A stretch of 64,000 nucleotides of DNA from Strigamia acuminata (taxonomy: Eukaryota > Arthropoda > Chilopoda > Geophilomorpha > Linotaeniidae): contig OX442316.1 of the NCBI GenBank assembly GCA_949358305.1, positions 1,054,001 through 1,118,000 on the forward strand, in the 5' to 3' direction. Positions 36,427-48,473 of this stretch are shown here, piece after piece (positions within the stretch are counted from its first letter, which is position 1; every line of letters begins with the position of its first letter). The notes under the pieces were generated by a model. The model did no database searches. It had not been told where the DNA came from and worked only from the letters and a program-made list of their open reading frames with translations. The position numbers and the translations under genes are program-made.

Positions 36427-36664
36427 TTCTATTTATTTGTACACTATTTTTTTTTACACCACACCGCCTTCTTTTTTCTACCTAACCTAACCTAACCTAA
36501 ACTAACCTAAACCAGTCCTTGATGTGTATGAATTTATTTTGTGTAGAAATAAGGGAAAATAGTGGTAATATTCAGAAATTTAGTGTAAAAGTCAGGGATT
36601 TTTAGTGTAAAAAATAAGGGATTTTTAGTGTTAAAAATAAGGGAAAATAGTGTACAAATAATTT
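36427..36664. mobile_element. Possible MITE with TTATTTGTACACTATTTT ends
   Basis: The left end TTATTTGTACACTATTTT (about 36432) and its complement AAAATAGTGTACAAATAA (36645-36662) face each other across about 200 bases. The interior has a roughly 30 bp tandem motif (AAGGGATTTTTAGTGT). I could not define a target duplication. Confidence 0.5.
36479..36511. repeat. Short CCTAA tract (TTAGG-type)
   Basis: CTACCTAACCTAACCTAACC followed by degenerate CTAAACTAACCTAAACC. TTAGG is the ancestral arthropod telomere unit, but a few copies inside a MITE-like block may be chance or an internal relic. Confidence 0.4.
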
Positions 36665-38656
36665 AATCCCAGCATCTGATCTATTTTCACATATATAAGT
36701 TAAAAATAATAATAGTACTAGTAATAATAAATATGAGCAGATATTCAATATTACTTACGGAGTATAATTCAATATTACTTTGCGTGTGGAAGTCATAGTG
36801 TGAATACTTCTTGGATTGAATGTATGTATTAAAAACATCTTTTCCATGTGGTCTTGTGCAAATAAACTACATTTCTTACACCATTTTTACTCTACTTTGA
36901 TTCACACCTTTTAACAAATTTGAAAGATGTATTTGATGCTTTTACACGTTTTTTAAGGTTGATTAACTGATTATTTGATTATAACATTAATCATAATTCG
37001 TCTATTTTTGAGTACCTGTGTTCATAGCGCTCCAATTACGATTATGGTAATGAGACATTGGCACAGCACCCAAAATCCATGGCATTGCTTTTGCAACTTA
37101 ACACTACGATAATCAATTAATCAGCCTTGATGTCCTCTTTGGTAGATATTTTTCTGAAATTACTCATTTCCAAGCTGATGGCAAACCTGGATGGTTTAAT
37201 CGTTCGAGTCACGCACCAGCAGGTGATTCTGACCACTGATGAATCAGCCTCGATTCTCCCAGGCCAAATTATTGGCAGTTGAAGCCTCCAAACTCGCGAA
37301 AAGTAAAGAAAGAAAAGAAGAAAGAAGGAAAGGAAGAAAGAAAGGAAGCAAGGAGGAAAGAAAAAGGAGCAAAAAGAGTGTGTGCTTGTCCTAAGTCCAT
37401 GAATCGGTGCAGGAAATAAGCCACAGGTCAAGGAAGCCGAGCAAAAAGGCCAAATCCAAAAAAAGGTATAGAGTCTACATTTGTACAGCGACAAAATAAT
37501 CTGCTCCAAAGTGCGAACTCGAGTTAGAGGATTACATCAGACGAAACAAATACTATACGCGGCGAAGAAAACTAATCGCGGCCTCAAACTTAATCCCAAT
37601 CAAACCACAGGAACGGATCCCTCGCTCGTTCTATGCGATTTCGATAAAATAGTCATATCCAAAAATGATAGAATTACGTCATTGTTTTGATAGTAATTTT
37701 TCATTTTTCACTTTACACGATTCCATTCCATTCCACTTTAGACGATTTCTCAGAAGCAGAAAATGACCACTTACCCTTATGAGTTATGATCAAGGAAGAG
37801 TAAACACACTCGTATCATCGTCCTCGGTTCCATGTTGATGCCACTAAACCTGAAAGAAAAGAAAAAGTTATTTTGAGTAAATTTGAATTCGTATTTGAAA
37901 TTGAATTTGAATTTGAATTTGAATTTGGCACGGATTAGACATTTGTTTGACACCTGACGGAACTTTGAGAGAATAAAGATGAGATGAGTCAAGCTGCATG
38001 CTGTAGTGGGTGGGTGGGAGGATTTGTGGGTGAGTGTCTTTCTTCCCTTTTGGCATCGCGTCGCAAATCAATGCGGGCGCCTCGACGCAACGCTCACTCG
38101 CCGAGGTCTCGGTGTGATCGCAGGCGAGAATACGAGGGAATGAAAGCGCAAATTGAAAGCCAACTGCAGAAGGGCATTTCGGAATTTGTTTGGGCAACAC
38201 CATCGGTCGCGCTCGGGCTTTCAACCAATCTGGTGGTGGCGGACAATAGACGGAGCCACGCGTGGCTACTTAACTCGCAACGACCACCGCCATTAACCTA
38301 ATTAAATGCCGGCGACGGGTCGCCTTTATCCTTCCTTTATGAGGTGGCCAACACTGATAACCAGGTGAAACCAATCACACCCCACTCCCTTTACCAACTT
38401 TTCTCTTTTGCGCCCCATCGTTGTCCGTGCGCCATTTCCACCTTTGCTTAATGGGCAATTCCCATCGATTTTACAGCGACTGACCGCACACTCATGCACC
38501 GTATGGACTATGGACATCGGCCTTTTCTTTCTTTTTCAATCTGCGCTGCAACTACATTTATGCTCGTCAGTTTTTCGGCTACCGGTGCTATAACAAAGTT
38601 GAGCAAAAATTCTATACCGTATGTTTTCCCACAGTATTTTGCAAAGATTTCTCGAA

Positions 38657-39062
38657 AATTTCTCGAATTTGTCACAAATTTTCTCGAATTTGTCACAAAT
38701 TTTCTCGAATTTGTCACAAATTTTCTCGAATTTGTCACAAATTTTCTCGAATTTGTCACAAATTTTCTCGAATTTGTCACAAATTTTCTCGAATTTGTCA
38801 CAAATTTTCTCGAATTTGTCACAAATTTTCTCGAATTTGTCACAAATTTTCTCGAATTTGTCACAAATTTTCTCGAATTTGTCACAAATTTTCTCGAATT
38901 TGTCACAAATTTTCTCGAATTTGTCACAAATTTTCTCGAATTTGTCACAAATTTTCTCGAATTTGTCACAAATTTTCTCGAATTTGTCACAAATTTTCTC
39001 GAATTTGTCACAAATTTTCTCGAATTTGTCACAAATTTTCTCGAATTTGTCACAAATTTTCT
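38657..39062. repeat. 21 bp tandem array, about 19 copies
   Basis: The unit CTCGAATTTGTCACAAATTT(T) is nearly invariant. The period is divisible by three and the unit has no stop in several frames, so long frames of a seven-residue repeat appear on both strands; they are not genes. Each unit contains AATTTGTCACAAATT, a near-perfect inverted repeat. Confidence 0.93.
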
Positions 39063-39243
39063 CATATTTACCCAAAATTTCTAAATTTGTTTAAAGGGAC
39101 GTGTCATAGAGGGAGAATTAGAGACGATGTCATGTTTGCTCACCAGGGTCACTTCGGTGACCCACTATGTAAATGGTTGAGTTATTGTGATAATAGGGGG
39201 GAGAATATATTTGCATGTATACCCTGTTTAAATAAAAATTAAT

Positions 39244-39399
39244 CACTAGCTGCATTCAAAAACTCAAAAACGCCTCTAAAACTCGTTTCGTGTCTGTACG
39301 TGTGACGTCATTCCCATTGAATAACATGGGAATGACGTCACACGTACAGACACGAAACGAGTTTTAGAGGCGTTTTTGAGTTTTTGAATGCAGCTAGTG
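39244..39399. repeat. Perfect 74 bp palindrome with 8 bp loop
   Basis: Arms 39244-39317 and 39326-39399 are exact complements by eye; the spacer is TGAATAAC. Ends read CACTAGCTGCATTC. TA next to GCTGCATTC on both sides would fit a 2 bp duplication of a Tc1/mariner-type MITE, but an extension of the palindrome explains it equally. Each arm carries TGACGTCA, itself a palindrome. Confidence 0.9.
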
Positions 39400-41294
39400 T
39401 TCCAATGTAAACTATTTCGTACGTGTGCTTTCATTTGCAATCGGTCTAAATCAGTTTCAATCCTGTGACATCTGAACTTTAAGGTGACTTACTTATTCTA
39501 AATACAATTTTGAGTTGTTTAAGTTTAACCGATGGCATGCCACTGATCATTTTGATGACTATCTCATTGCTGAATGATTTACGGCCAAGTTTATGAAACC
39601 GCGTATATCTTTTTTCCTTCTTTCTTTTTATGGTTGTCGATAAACATGAAAATATGTCTCTGGCTGCTGCTTTTAATATTGTTATTACCGGTCCCAATTA
39701 AAAACAAACAACGTATAAAAGTTACTTTCGCACCAAACTCCAGCAATGGATTATCAGTTTGGAGATAAAATTTCAATTATGATTTTAGGAAAAAACAAAA
39801 GCTGAAAACTATTTTTGTTATTGTTTGGCACTACTAAACAATATATGTATAGGCAGTTAAAACCATTGATGGTTGGTAATGTCCAGTGTATTAAACCTAT
39901 AAACCTGGCATGGAATGCTCAAATTACAAATTTCTCAAATAGTTTGGGTCAATATTTTACGAGTCAAATGCAATTGGTTTAACAAGTCACGTGGGAATGA
40001 ATCGGAAATTTTAATCAGTCTAATGACATAAGACATATAACATCGCATTCTACAGCGTCATTTGTTTAATTACTTTTTTACGCTATTTCTTTTTGTCATC
40101 TATCGGTATTTTATTCCTATAATACTTAAACCTATTTAGTCCTTAAAATGTTATTATGTTAACCGTGCTCCATTTAAGGCTGGTCAAAGGTTTTATTTGC
40201 TTAATTAATGCCTTTATTGCATTTCTGCAGCAAAAGCGGTTTTGTATTGTTTCAATTGCAATATGCAAACCTTACAGTTGAACCCTTTTTGCAGCAATCG
40301 AGGTTCCTGTCCGACATTGAACGTATTATTTTCATCATCTACAAGTATTGATGTTGATAAAAACGGATAAGGTTAGGAATAAAAGTAAAAAGAACCTTGA
40401 AAACCTTGTGACAATAATCGATCTCAACCAATCACAGCGCTCCATTAAAATAATACATTCACGTCGGACTCTGATCATTTCAGCCTTGTCATTGTCAAAA
40501 ATATAGTAAGCTTAGCTCATGCATGACCCTTTGTTCCTCTCCAACTTACAAATATTCTTGTTGTTACTAGGTAACTGCAGACATAAAGTCAAACCACAGA
40601 CATAAATAACTTACTACTGGACTGTGCTCTGCAAATGGCGCCCAGCTTGTGAGAGAAAGAGTCAATGTTGAGATGAAGCGACGTCATGAATGCTCGTCAA
40701 CTTCCTGTTTCGCGTCTTACTCAACCAATTTCAATCCTATTTTTCGTTTTTTTCTAATTCCCTCATTTTATCGATTTTTCTCGTTTTTCGTTTTTTCTTT
40801 CTTTGTTTTTCTTAGTTTTATTAAAATACATACACCTGGATTGGTGACATCTCACAATTCCAAACCACGCAATATTTGCTAACCATTGTTCGGAAATTTT
40901 GTTTGTACACTGATTGCAGGCAGCCATAATATTGACAGGAAGTGAAAAAGAATTTAGTGTTGCCACTACCTGTAAGCAGAAGCTTCTTACCCACAATCCC
41001 TCAGTTTGCAGTTTAGTTTATTTAGGTCTGTTGTCAAACAGTCTTCAAAGTCATCACCCAAAGCAATACACCATTTTTATACAATTCTATTTCTTCAATA
41101 AAAAGCCTCAACATTTTGAATGCATCTACTGAGATACCTTTTCAAAAATCTTTATAAAAAACTCTGTTAAATCAACCGTGTAAAAGCAGCAATGATTCTA
41201 ATTCTCTGTTGTGTATGATATACATTTTTCCAGCTTAAGTTTTGGCTGTGAGCAGTTTCTATTTGTTTGAAATACGTTATCATTGTAATCATAT
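39400..41294. other. AT-rich non-coding
   Basis: No frame or motif that I can support. Confidence 0.4.
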
Positions 41295-41787
41295 TGTTAC
41301 GCGGTAGAGCCGTACCGTGTATCGGCTGGCTCTGCTCGCTCTGTTTAGGCATTTAATGCAATGAATTCTCACTAGACGGCGCTGCGCACCTAATTAGATG
41401 CACAGACCGTTCAACTTAGTTGATAGGGGGAATAGGAGTTTACTTAGTGAGTTGATTAAGCCAGAAAGCTCAGATCTCTTTTGAGTCTCAAACTGTTACC
41501 TTCACCTACTACTGCCAGCCGGTTGACGGTCAGGCAGGACTAGGTTTCCTGAATTGAATTGAATAAACAACAGCATCATCCTTATTTGATTTGAATGAAC
41601 CATTTATGTGTTTTAGGTTTAATAAATGAACAAATGTAATAAGAGCTGATGACCGAACATTTACATTAGTAAATGTCCGACTTTGAACAATAAAGCCAAT
41701 AGGCATTTTACATATAAAACCCTGTGTCATTCTTGATTAACTTCATGTCACGTAGGACTAAATCAATCCCCATTTAGCCACGTAACA
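41295..41787. mobile_element. Solo LTR, 493 bp, ATAT duplication
   Basis: Begins TGTTACGCGG and ends CACGTAACA, flanked by ATAT at 41291-41294 and 41788-41791. It has no internal coding region, as expected after recombination between two LTRs. The TGTTACG / CGTAACA ends are short inverted repeats. Confidence 0.75.
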
Positions 41788-43133
41788 ATATCCAGAGAAT
41801 TTGAGATTGGTAATCAGTAATAAAGATCTGGAAAAAAGATGTGAGCGCTCCAGACCATGCTAAAAGAAGTGGTACAGTGAAAAACAATTGTGTCAATGTA
41901 AAAATTGTCAAACTTTATATGGAAAAGTTGATAATGGTAAAGCACCTCTGTAACGTTTTGTTGTAATAGTAACTTCATTGTTCACTCGTTATTGGATAAG
42001 TGAAATTCGATAATCACTATAATAGACTAACCAAATGGCAAATTGAGACCTGCATTAGGATTGATGGGTTTGCTTTAACGAGAGCGGAGTAAAGGAAGAT
42101 GAGACCAACGCAAGAAACGAAACGACCTATCGCCAACAAAAGCCGTTAACGATTATTAGGTCTCTCTTCTGCTTCCTCATCGCTTGCAGTGAGCAAATCT
42201 TGGCTGTGGATGGCGCTAGGAAAATTTGCTGGTGCCCATTCTTAATAACCCTGAAATTAACTCCACAACACGGTTAATGAACCATCTCATCATTTGATGA
42301 TCAAAAGTATTGAAACAAATGATTGATAGGCCATAACTTCTTTCCTATTCATGCTAAGTAAGAAGCTCAAATTGTGACACAATGTTTATGACTACGGTAT
42401 ATACTGTATGCATCCGGACTACAGTTCTCGCTAAGAATCCTATCTTGATGTTAAATTCAAACTGCGCATCACTTTCTGTCTAACAAAAAAAAAATAAAGC
42501 AAAAATATTACAGTAACCATTGATGTAGACCTACATTCATTCTTTCTTATTGTTTTTTCTTGTTCTTCGTTATTATTGTTAAACTAAGAAAGGTCTACAG
42601 AAAGGTCAAGATAAATGTCCTGAAAAAATGGATGCTGGGCAAGTTGAATTTAGCATGTGGACCATATTTTATAATGGACAGATAATTGAAAGTTCCAGCA
42701 AGAGATTGAGAAGAGGCTTTGAAAACAAATAAATTACTCGAGACCCCATCAAGGAAATAAGTTGTTGCAAGAACAGAGTAAAAAATGCTGTAGCATCTTC
42801 ATTCCCCACCAGTCGATGGCCTTCAATCAGCGTAAATTCGGTTCCGATAGCCATCCCCGGGGACTAAAGACACATTAGACCCAAAGTAATGTCTGTGACC
42901 AGCATGTAATTTGATGGCAGGAAAGCAGTGCACAACACCATCTGTTTTGTGTCGAATTTGTAGGTGCACATTAACAAGGAGAGAGACAGCACATGCACTC
43001 GTTCAGCAGAATGGGAAGAGACTCGAGAGAGGGAATGACCAGAACTTGGTCCGCCACTCTCTCTTATTAGACAGTGGGACAGGACACACGCGAGAAGAAG
43101 AATGCGGCAATCCGGGTTTTTTCTTAATAATAT
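41788..43133. other. Non-coding between two solo LTRs
   Basis: No gene recognised. A frame at 42911-43177 has no supporting splice site or domain. Confidence 0.4.
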
Positions 43134-43680
43134 TGTTGGGGAATTTAAACACACATAACAACTTATCATTATTTTAATGATGAGAGACCTTGAGAATCAT
43201 AAGGTGAAATAAATCAGAAAGACTTTAGTTCAATTTCAAATTAAACTCTATTTATTCTGGGAATTATTACAAATGGTTTTATTCAGTTCAAACATGATAA
43301 TTAATTCAATTAAACCGTAACCTAAATTATAAAGGAAAAAGCATGAAACAATAATCAATGTGTTTTATTCTAAAGTGGGGTTTGAGCTATTGGGACCAAG
43401 CACTGAGTGTGTTGGCCCACTAAGCCGGGATAGACCATGTTCATTACTTACTGTTCCAAACTCATCTGATCTCTCTTGCTTGATTCATTAACCAAGTAAA
43501 CTTTAGGTTTTCCCCTATCCAATAAGTTGATCAATCCAGTTGTCATGTGCATAATTAGCACAGCGCTGGCTAGTGAGAAAGTTTAGCAACTCATCTCTTC
43601 TAGTGAGAGAATTTGGCATTTAAATGCTAGAACTACGTGTCTGAACCCGCTGTCTCACTGCGTGGCTCGGGCGCGTAACA
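43134..43680. mobile_element. Solo LTR, 547 bp, ATAT duplication
   Basis: Begins TGTTGGGGAATTTAAAC and ends GGGCGCGTAACA, flanked by ATAT at 43130-43133 and 43681-43684. It shares the CGTAACA end and the ATAT target with 41295-41787 but is otherwise different, so it is a second, perhaps related, family. Confidence 0.7.
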
Positions 43681-44499
43681 ATATAATAAAATAATTAAGG
43701 AATCGTCGTTGAGATGCCACGCAGGAGAAATAATTTATACATAAATGTTAAAATAATACATAAACGTTTTAATTGGTCACAAAATAAAAGAAATACAAAA
43801 TAAGATGATAAATATGGATTGGCGAGAAACGTCTTCTTGGCGTTAGCGCCACACACTCAAGGTTGCCATCCTACGATGGCGATGCGTGAGCACCGATTTC
43901 TGTGGAGCACGCTCGACACAGAAATCCTCTCAAAACACACAAAAAAGGCTTTGATTACTTCTAGTAATCAAAGTAAGCAGCGCTACTCTGTAAAATGAAT
44001 ACAGATTAGCAGTGAATCACGTTTCTCTCAGTGCCATGGATCACACTTAGCAATGTTGGAGCATAAGTTTGAACACGGTGTGGAGTTGTTGGAAGTCAGA
44101 TCAGATCAAGAGTGATTAAAGTGCACCAAAACGGTTTGGCCCACCCTAGATTCTGCTCAGAAAAGCACTGAAATAAGCTAATTGCGCGTAACCGTTTAAC
44201 CACTGCATGCAAACCTCAGGACAGGCGCAAGCGAAGGGGAGGAAAACTCCTCCTTCAATCCATGCCAAGTTGAGACTTCAAAAGATGTGCCTCCCAGCAC
44301 AAGTGGTAGAAACATCTGGTGCTGCGTTAAGGGATACATTCTGGCTTCAAGTAAATCGAAGTAAGAAATAAAATGTAATTCTATAGAGATAATATTTGTG
44401 AAAACATGGTGAGTACTCAAAGGCATACTTTTGGGGTCACCACAAGAAAAATCTAGAAACCTTCTTCAAATTTGACCAGAATTTTTTTAAAAATTCTCA

Positions 44500-45075
44500 A
44501 ATTTGTCATAATTGTTTTTATTTTATATCTAGAAAATGTCAAAATATATTTTTTTAATTCTAAAATGTGTCAAAATATATTTTTTTAATTCTAGAATGTG
44601 TCAAAATATATTTTTTTAATTCTAGAATGTGTCAAAATATATTTTTTTAATTCTAGAATGTGTCAAAATATTTTTTTAAAATTCTAGAATGTGTCAAAAT
44701 ATATTTTTTTAATTCTTGAATGTGTCAAAATATTTTTTTAAATTCTGGAATGTGTCAAAAGATCTCAAAAAAGTCTAGAATGCGTTAAAAAATCTCAAAA
44801 ATGTCTAGAATGTGTCAAAAACATCTATAAATTTGTCAGAAACATTTAGAAATTTGTCTAAACAATTTTTGAAATTTGTCTAAAAAAAATTTGAAATTTG
44901 TCTAAAAAAAATTTGAAATTTGTCTAAAAAAAATTTGAAATTTCTCTAAAAAAAATTTGAAATTTCTCTAAAAAAAATTTGAAATTTGTCTAAAAAAAAT
45001 TTGAAATTTGTCTAAAAAAATTTTGAAAATTGTCTAAAAAGTTTTTGAAATTTGTTTAAAATAAAATTGAAAATT
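44500..45075. repeat. Two adjoining AT-rich tandem arrays
   Basis: 44530-44760 has a unit of about 34 bp (AATGTGTCAAAATATATTTT plus TTTAATTCTAG). 44850-45060 has a unit of about 23 bp (AAATTTGTCTAAAAAAAATT). Both contain TTTGTC/GTGTCAAAA, recalling the TTTGTCACAAA unit of the 38.7 kb array. Confidence 0.8.
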
Positions 45076-45112
45076 TATCAAAGCCTTCCAACATTATTCA
45101 CACCATTTCTCC

Positions 45113-45155
45113 AATTTTATCCAAGGGCCCCATAATGGGGCCCTTGGATAAAATT
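45113..45155. repeat. 21 bp perfect palindrome next to the array
   Basis: AATTTTATCCAAGGGCCCCA-T and its complement with one central base (45134). It sits 40 bases past the tandem array. Confidence 0.8.
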
Positions 45156-48100
45156 TGTAGTGGGAGTAGGGGCCATTTTGATTAGTCGGAACGCCAACAA
45201 AAAGTGTCAGCTGTTTCTCATCTTATCTAATAACATGATTGCATCCAGAAAGCAGAAAGAAAAAGCGTCATATGACAACTTCCTGCTCTGGCGTCTTGTC
45301 TCGAGAATGGATGGCACAGCTGCTGCATCCCCGTGCAAAACCATCACGATTTATAACTCTCTCTCGGCTGTTTGAAAAATGACTTCAATTTTGCTCGTGT
45401 TTTACGGTGCCCGCGCCAAGTCCACACTCTGCCAATGGTCGTGACTCATGCAACTGCAAATTTGTTTTCTATTAGCTTAAACAAAGAAAATGGGCAGGCG
45501 AGAAAAAAATAAAGATACATGTTCACTTGGGATTCATTTACACGATTAAGATGCAATTTTAAAAATCATTAAATTTGAGCCGTCTTTTGTTTTTGTTGAT
45601 GACATGCGCGCCCATCAAGCGAAAATCCCTTTTTTGACTTTATATTTTCAGGTGATGTTCCCGGCTTTAGTAGTAATTGTGGCCTGGTCCGTTTAGCGGC
45701 CTGTGCCTACTTTAGCGCCCGGATATCACCGATAGTTTAGACTTTAGAGTATAAACGTCCAGTCCAATTAAATGCTGGATTCAATTAAGCGCCGAGAGAA
45801 AGAATCTAGTGTTCGATTAAATAGTTAACCTGGTTGAATAATCTTAAAAATGGGGTTGATACACATGTCATGTACACTACCAGTAGGAGAAATTAGTAGC
45901 GTAAAGGTAACACGCAACGCAACGCAATGTACTAGTATCTGTGAGTTGCTTTGTGGGATTTATTTGGCTGTAACCAAGAGAGAAAGTTAATTCAAATTTG
46001 TTTTGAAGTAGGTTGCAAAGCAAAGCAACAAACTTACTTCCAGCCAAGCAGGAGCGACTTCAATCTCGTGAGATCAATCAAGACTGAACGAGACTCCAAA
46101 CACACGTTATAGTCTAGGGCCGCCATTTTGATGAACCAACAAGCAACAATTTGGTTCTTGTTCTGGATCGAGGTCTTGTCATTCAATTATGATTGGTTCC
46201 TTATTATTTTAACTTCAAACAATTATTGTACGAACGTAACTACTACTACTTTATCCAAGCTTATCATACCTTACCTTCCAAGTAAAAACCCACCTTTAAA
46301 GGCTGTAAAGCACCAAATACCTTTCAAAAAATGTTTATACTTAAAAAGGTGTAAGTAGGATGTGAACACAAATGGAGCAAAAATGATATTAAATGGCAGA
46401 ATTACTCACCCCTTTTGGGAAATGATTTAAAACTGAAAAAGATGTAAGGAAATAGAGCTCATTTACTTCCGGGAATTTTCCGGTGGCCTGTGGCCCGGTG
46501 ACCCGTGGTGGACCCACCGTGGCCCGTCTCTGGCCCACCGTAGCATGTTGCTGTGGCCCGACCCATCCAGATTTCCCGATACTAAATTTATACCCAGTCC
46601 AGCCCTGTTTACTTCTCTTTTCCTATAAAACACATGACATCCATAAAGTGACCTTGGTAACTTCAATTAACGTAGCAAATTTGTACACACACAAACAGAC
46701 TCCCATTGAGGAATACATTTAAACCATCAAGGTGTAATTACGTACTTTTTGGAAGAATAAATTTCCACCATTTATGCCTTCAATCAGTAAGTTTACACCC
46801 AAGGGTGTACGATGACACCTACAAAGTATTAACCTTGTTCATTATCATTACCCCAATTTAACCCTAAAACGAGTCAAAATAGGACAAGCGTTTCACACCT
46901 CACACCTTTTAATAGCTATATTATTTCTAGTCTACACACAAAAAACTGTTACGTAAATCGAAATACACCTTCAAAGTGCAGCCCGTAACGGCGTCTTATA
47001 CAAATTCAAACAAAGTCTCTCTCACCTTGTCAGACCTCACATCCATGGCATTTGCGCCTGCGGGAGTGATTCAGATTTCAGATTTCAGATTTCAGAGTAA
47101 GTCTGTCATGTCCAATGAATTGTTTTTGGTTAAGATTCCATGAGCCAATCAATTATTGTGGTGTGTGATTTTACACAACATACGGAATTGGGAAGTGCCA
47201 AAGTGTCAAACAAAGCCTGCCTGCCAAGCATAACTAATTTTTCTCCATTAAAAACAAAAAAATCTCTGCCACCATCATAATCGTTTTAGTAAGCAGGGTT
47301 AGCTCATTTTGGTCTTCTACAGATTGCGGTCAAGCTACTGTTACACTACTCCTCTGAAAGTATATCTTAATTATTATTTAAAATGCGGGTTGGTTCACTA
47401 CTTAATATCATCAAATCCCGTTTTCTCAAATCCTGATCTCTTAAAGTGTGAAATATCTGTAGATTCTGTAACGTGCAATTATAAAAAACAGGTAAGGCGA
47501 GGTTGGGGGGGGGGGGTCAGGGGTCCCTCCTTGTTAGGAAAAAAAAGACCACACAACATAAGTGCAACTTCTCGACTTATTCCAAATTATCCTGACTGTC
47601 AAGTGCTCTGTGTTTGTGTTGTGTTGTATTCTGTTTGAAAAAATTGTTACGTTCGTAACTCTTTTTCGTTAAAAATCGCCGATTTTTTGTTAAATATCGG
47701 TGATTTTTCGCTAAAAATGATCATTTTTTTGTAAAAATAACAGATTTTTTTACAAAAAAATCAGTCGGGGACCCGGCGTTTATTCGGGGCCGGCGACAAT
47801 TGCTGAAATTTTCGCTGAGTGCCCGGCGTTTAATTGAGTCCTGGCGGTTAATTACACCCGGCGTTAAATCGAGGCAGCACGGTATATCCTCTTTTCTATT
47901 TTTGCAATTGTGCACATGATTGGTGGAACCTAGGACAATTAACTGGAGGACTTTGCAACTGGCTCAAATCCATTGTTACTATTGGGAGCGATTTTGTTGT
48001 ATGATTGTGGTGTCATCTATGGTCAAAAAGACACAACATTTCATCGTTTTGCGAGCGATTGACGGATAACTGACAGCCAATTACTGTGCCTGTTCCAGGT

Positions 48101-48263
48101 CAGACAGATCAGGCGTACTCGAGCTACAAAAGACTCCAGTTTCAATTCAGAAGGCAGTGCGGGGTGTAAGCGGAGCTGTTCGAACAACATTTGCATTGCC
48201 TCCGTTTGAAGCGACGCCAAGGACGAGAGAGCTCAATTTGATGTGTGACATCAGTAACGTATG
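45156..48263. other. Non-coding, dispersed repeat motifs
   Basis: Contains ACACC/GGTGTAA palindromic motifs (46337-46345, 46725-46812), a TTTCAGA run near 47070-47096, a G-run with GGTCAGGGGTCCC at 47504-47528, and CCCGGCGTTTA motifs at 47770-47870 that resemble those near 59900-60060. No gene recognised. Confidence 0.35.
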
Positions 48264-48473
48264 CAAGATCAACTGACGGCTAACGATGCAATCAGTGCCC
48301 CAGTGCAGCCAATTCTAGCTGTGGAGCCAGCAGGAACGCGGGTGCAGTTAGACACACAATCCACCGATTTGGAGGAGGAGTAGGACGATGCCCAGGAGGG
48401 TGTTCATTATTCAAAAGACCCAGACTATAGACTATCTCACAGTATTCGGGAAATTGTGTTCACGTACGGCTAA
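48264..48473 (+). pseudogene. Decayed coding fragment, unknown
   Basis: One frame reads about 69 codons with a protein-like composition (Pro/Ala/Val/Glu; DLEEE and DDAQEGVHYSKDPDYRLS) and a single TAG at 48381-48383 between them, then a TAA at 48471. The stop inside an acidic run (GAG-type to TAG) suggests recent decay. I do not recognise the protein; a transposon fragment is possible. Confidence 0.3.

Larger units (their letters stand above)
35980..38656. other. Non-coding, simple repeats and small inverted elements
   Basis: No gene recognised. It contains a palindromic CACCTTGATGGTG motif set (36177-36245), a possible MITE (36427-36664), a CCTAA tract, a purine tract (about 37298-37372: GAAAGAAAGGAAG-type) and a GAATTT hexamer run (about 37896-37926). 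38000-38300 is GC-richer with no supported coding sequence. Confidence 0.4.

Noticed and set aside
38494-39084. Long frames on both strands of a seven-residue repeat
   Set aside because: The 21 bp tandem array gives open frames in several phases at once, so openness carries no information.
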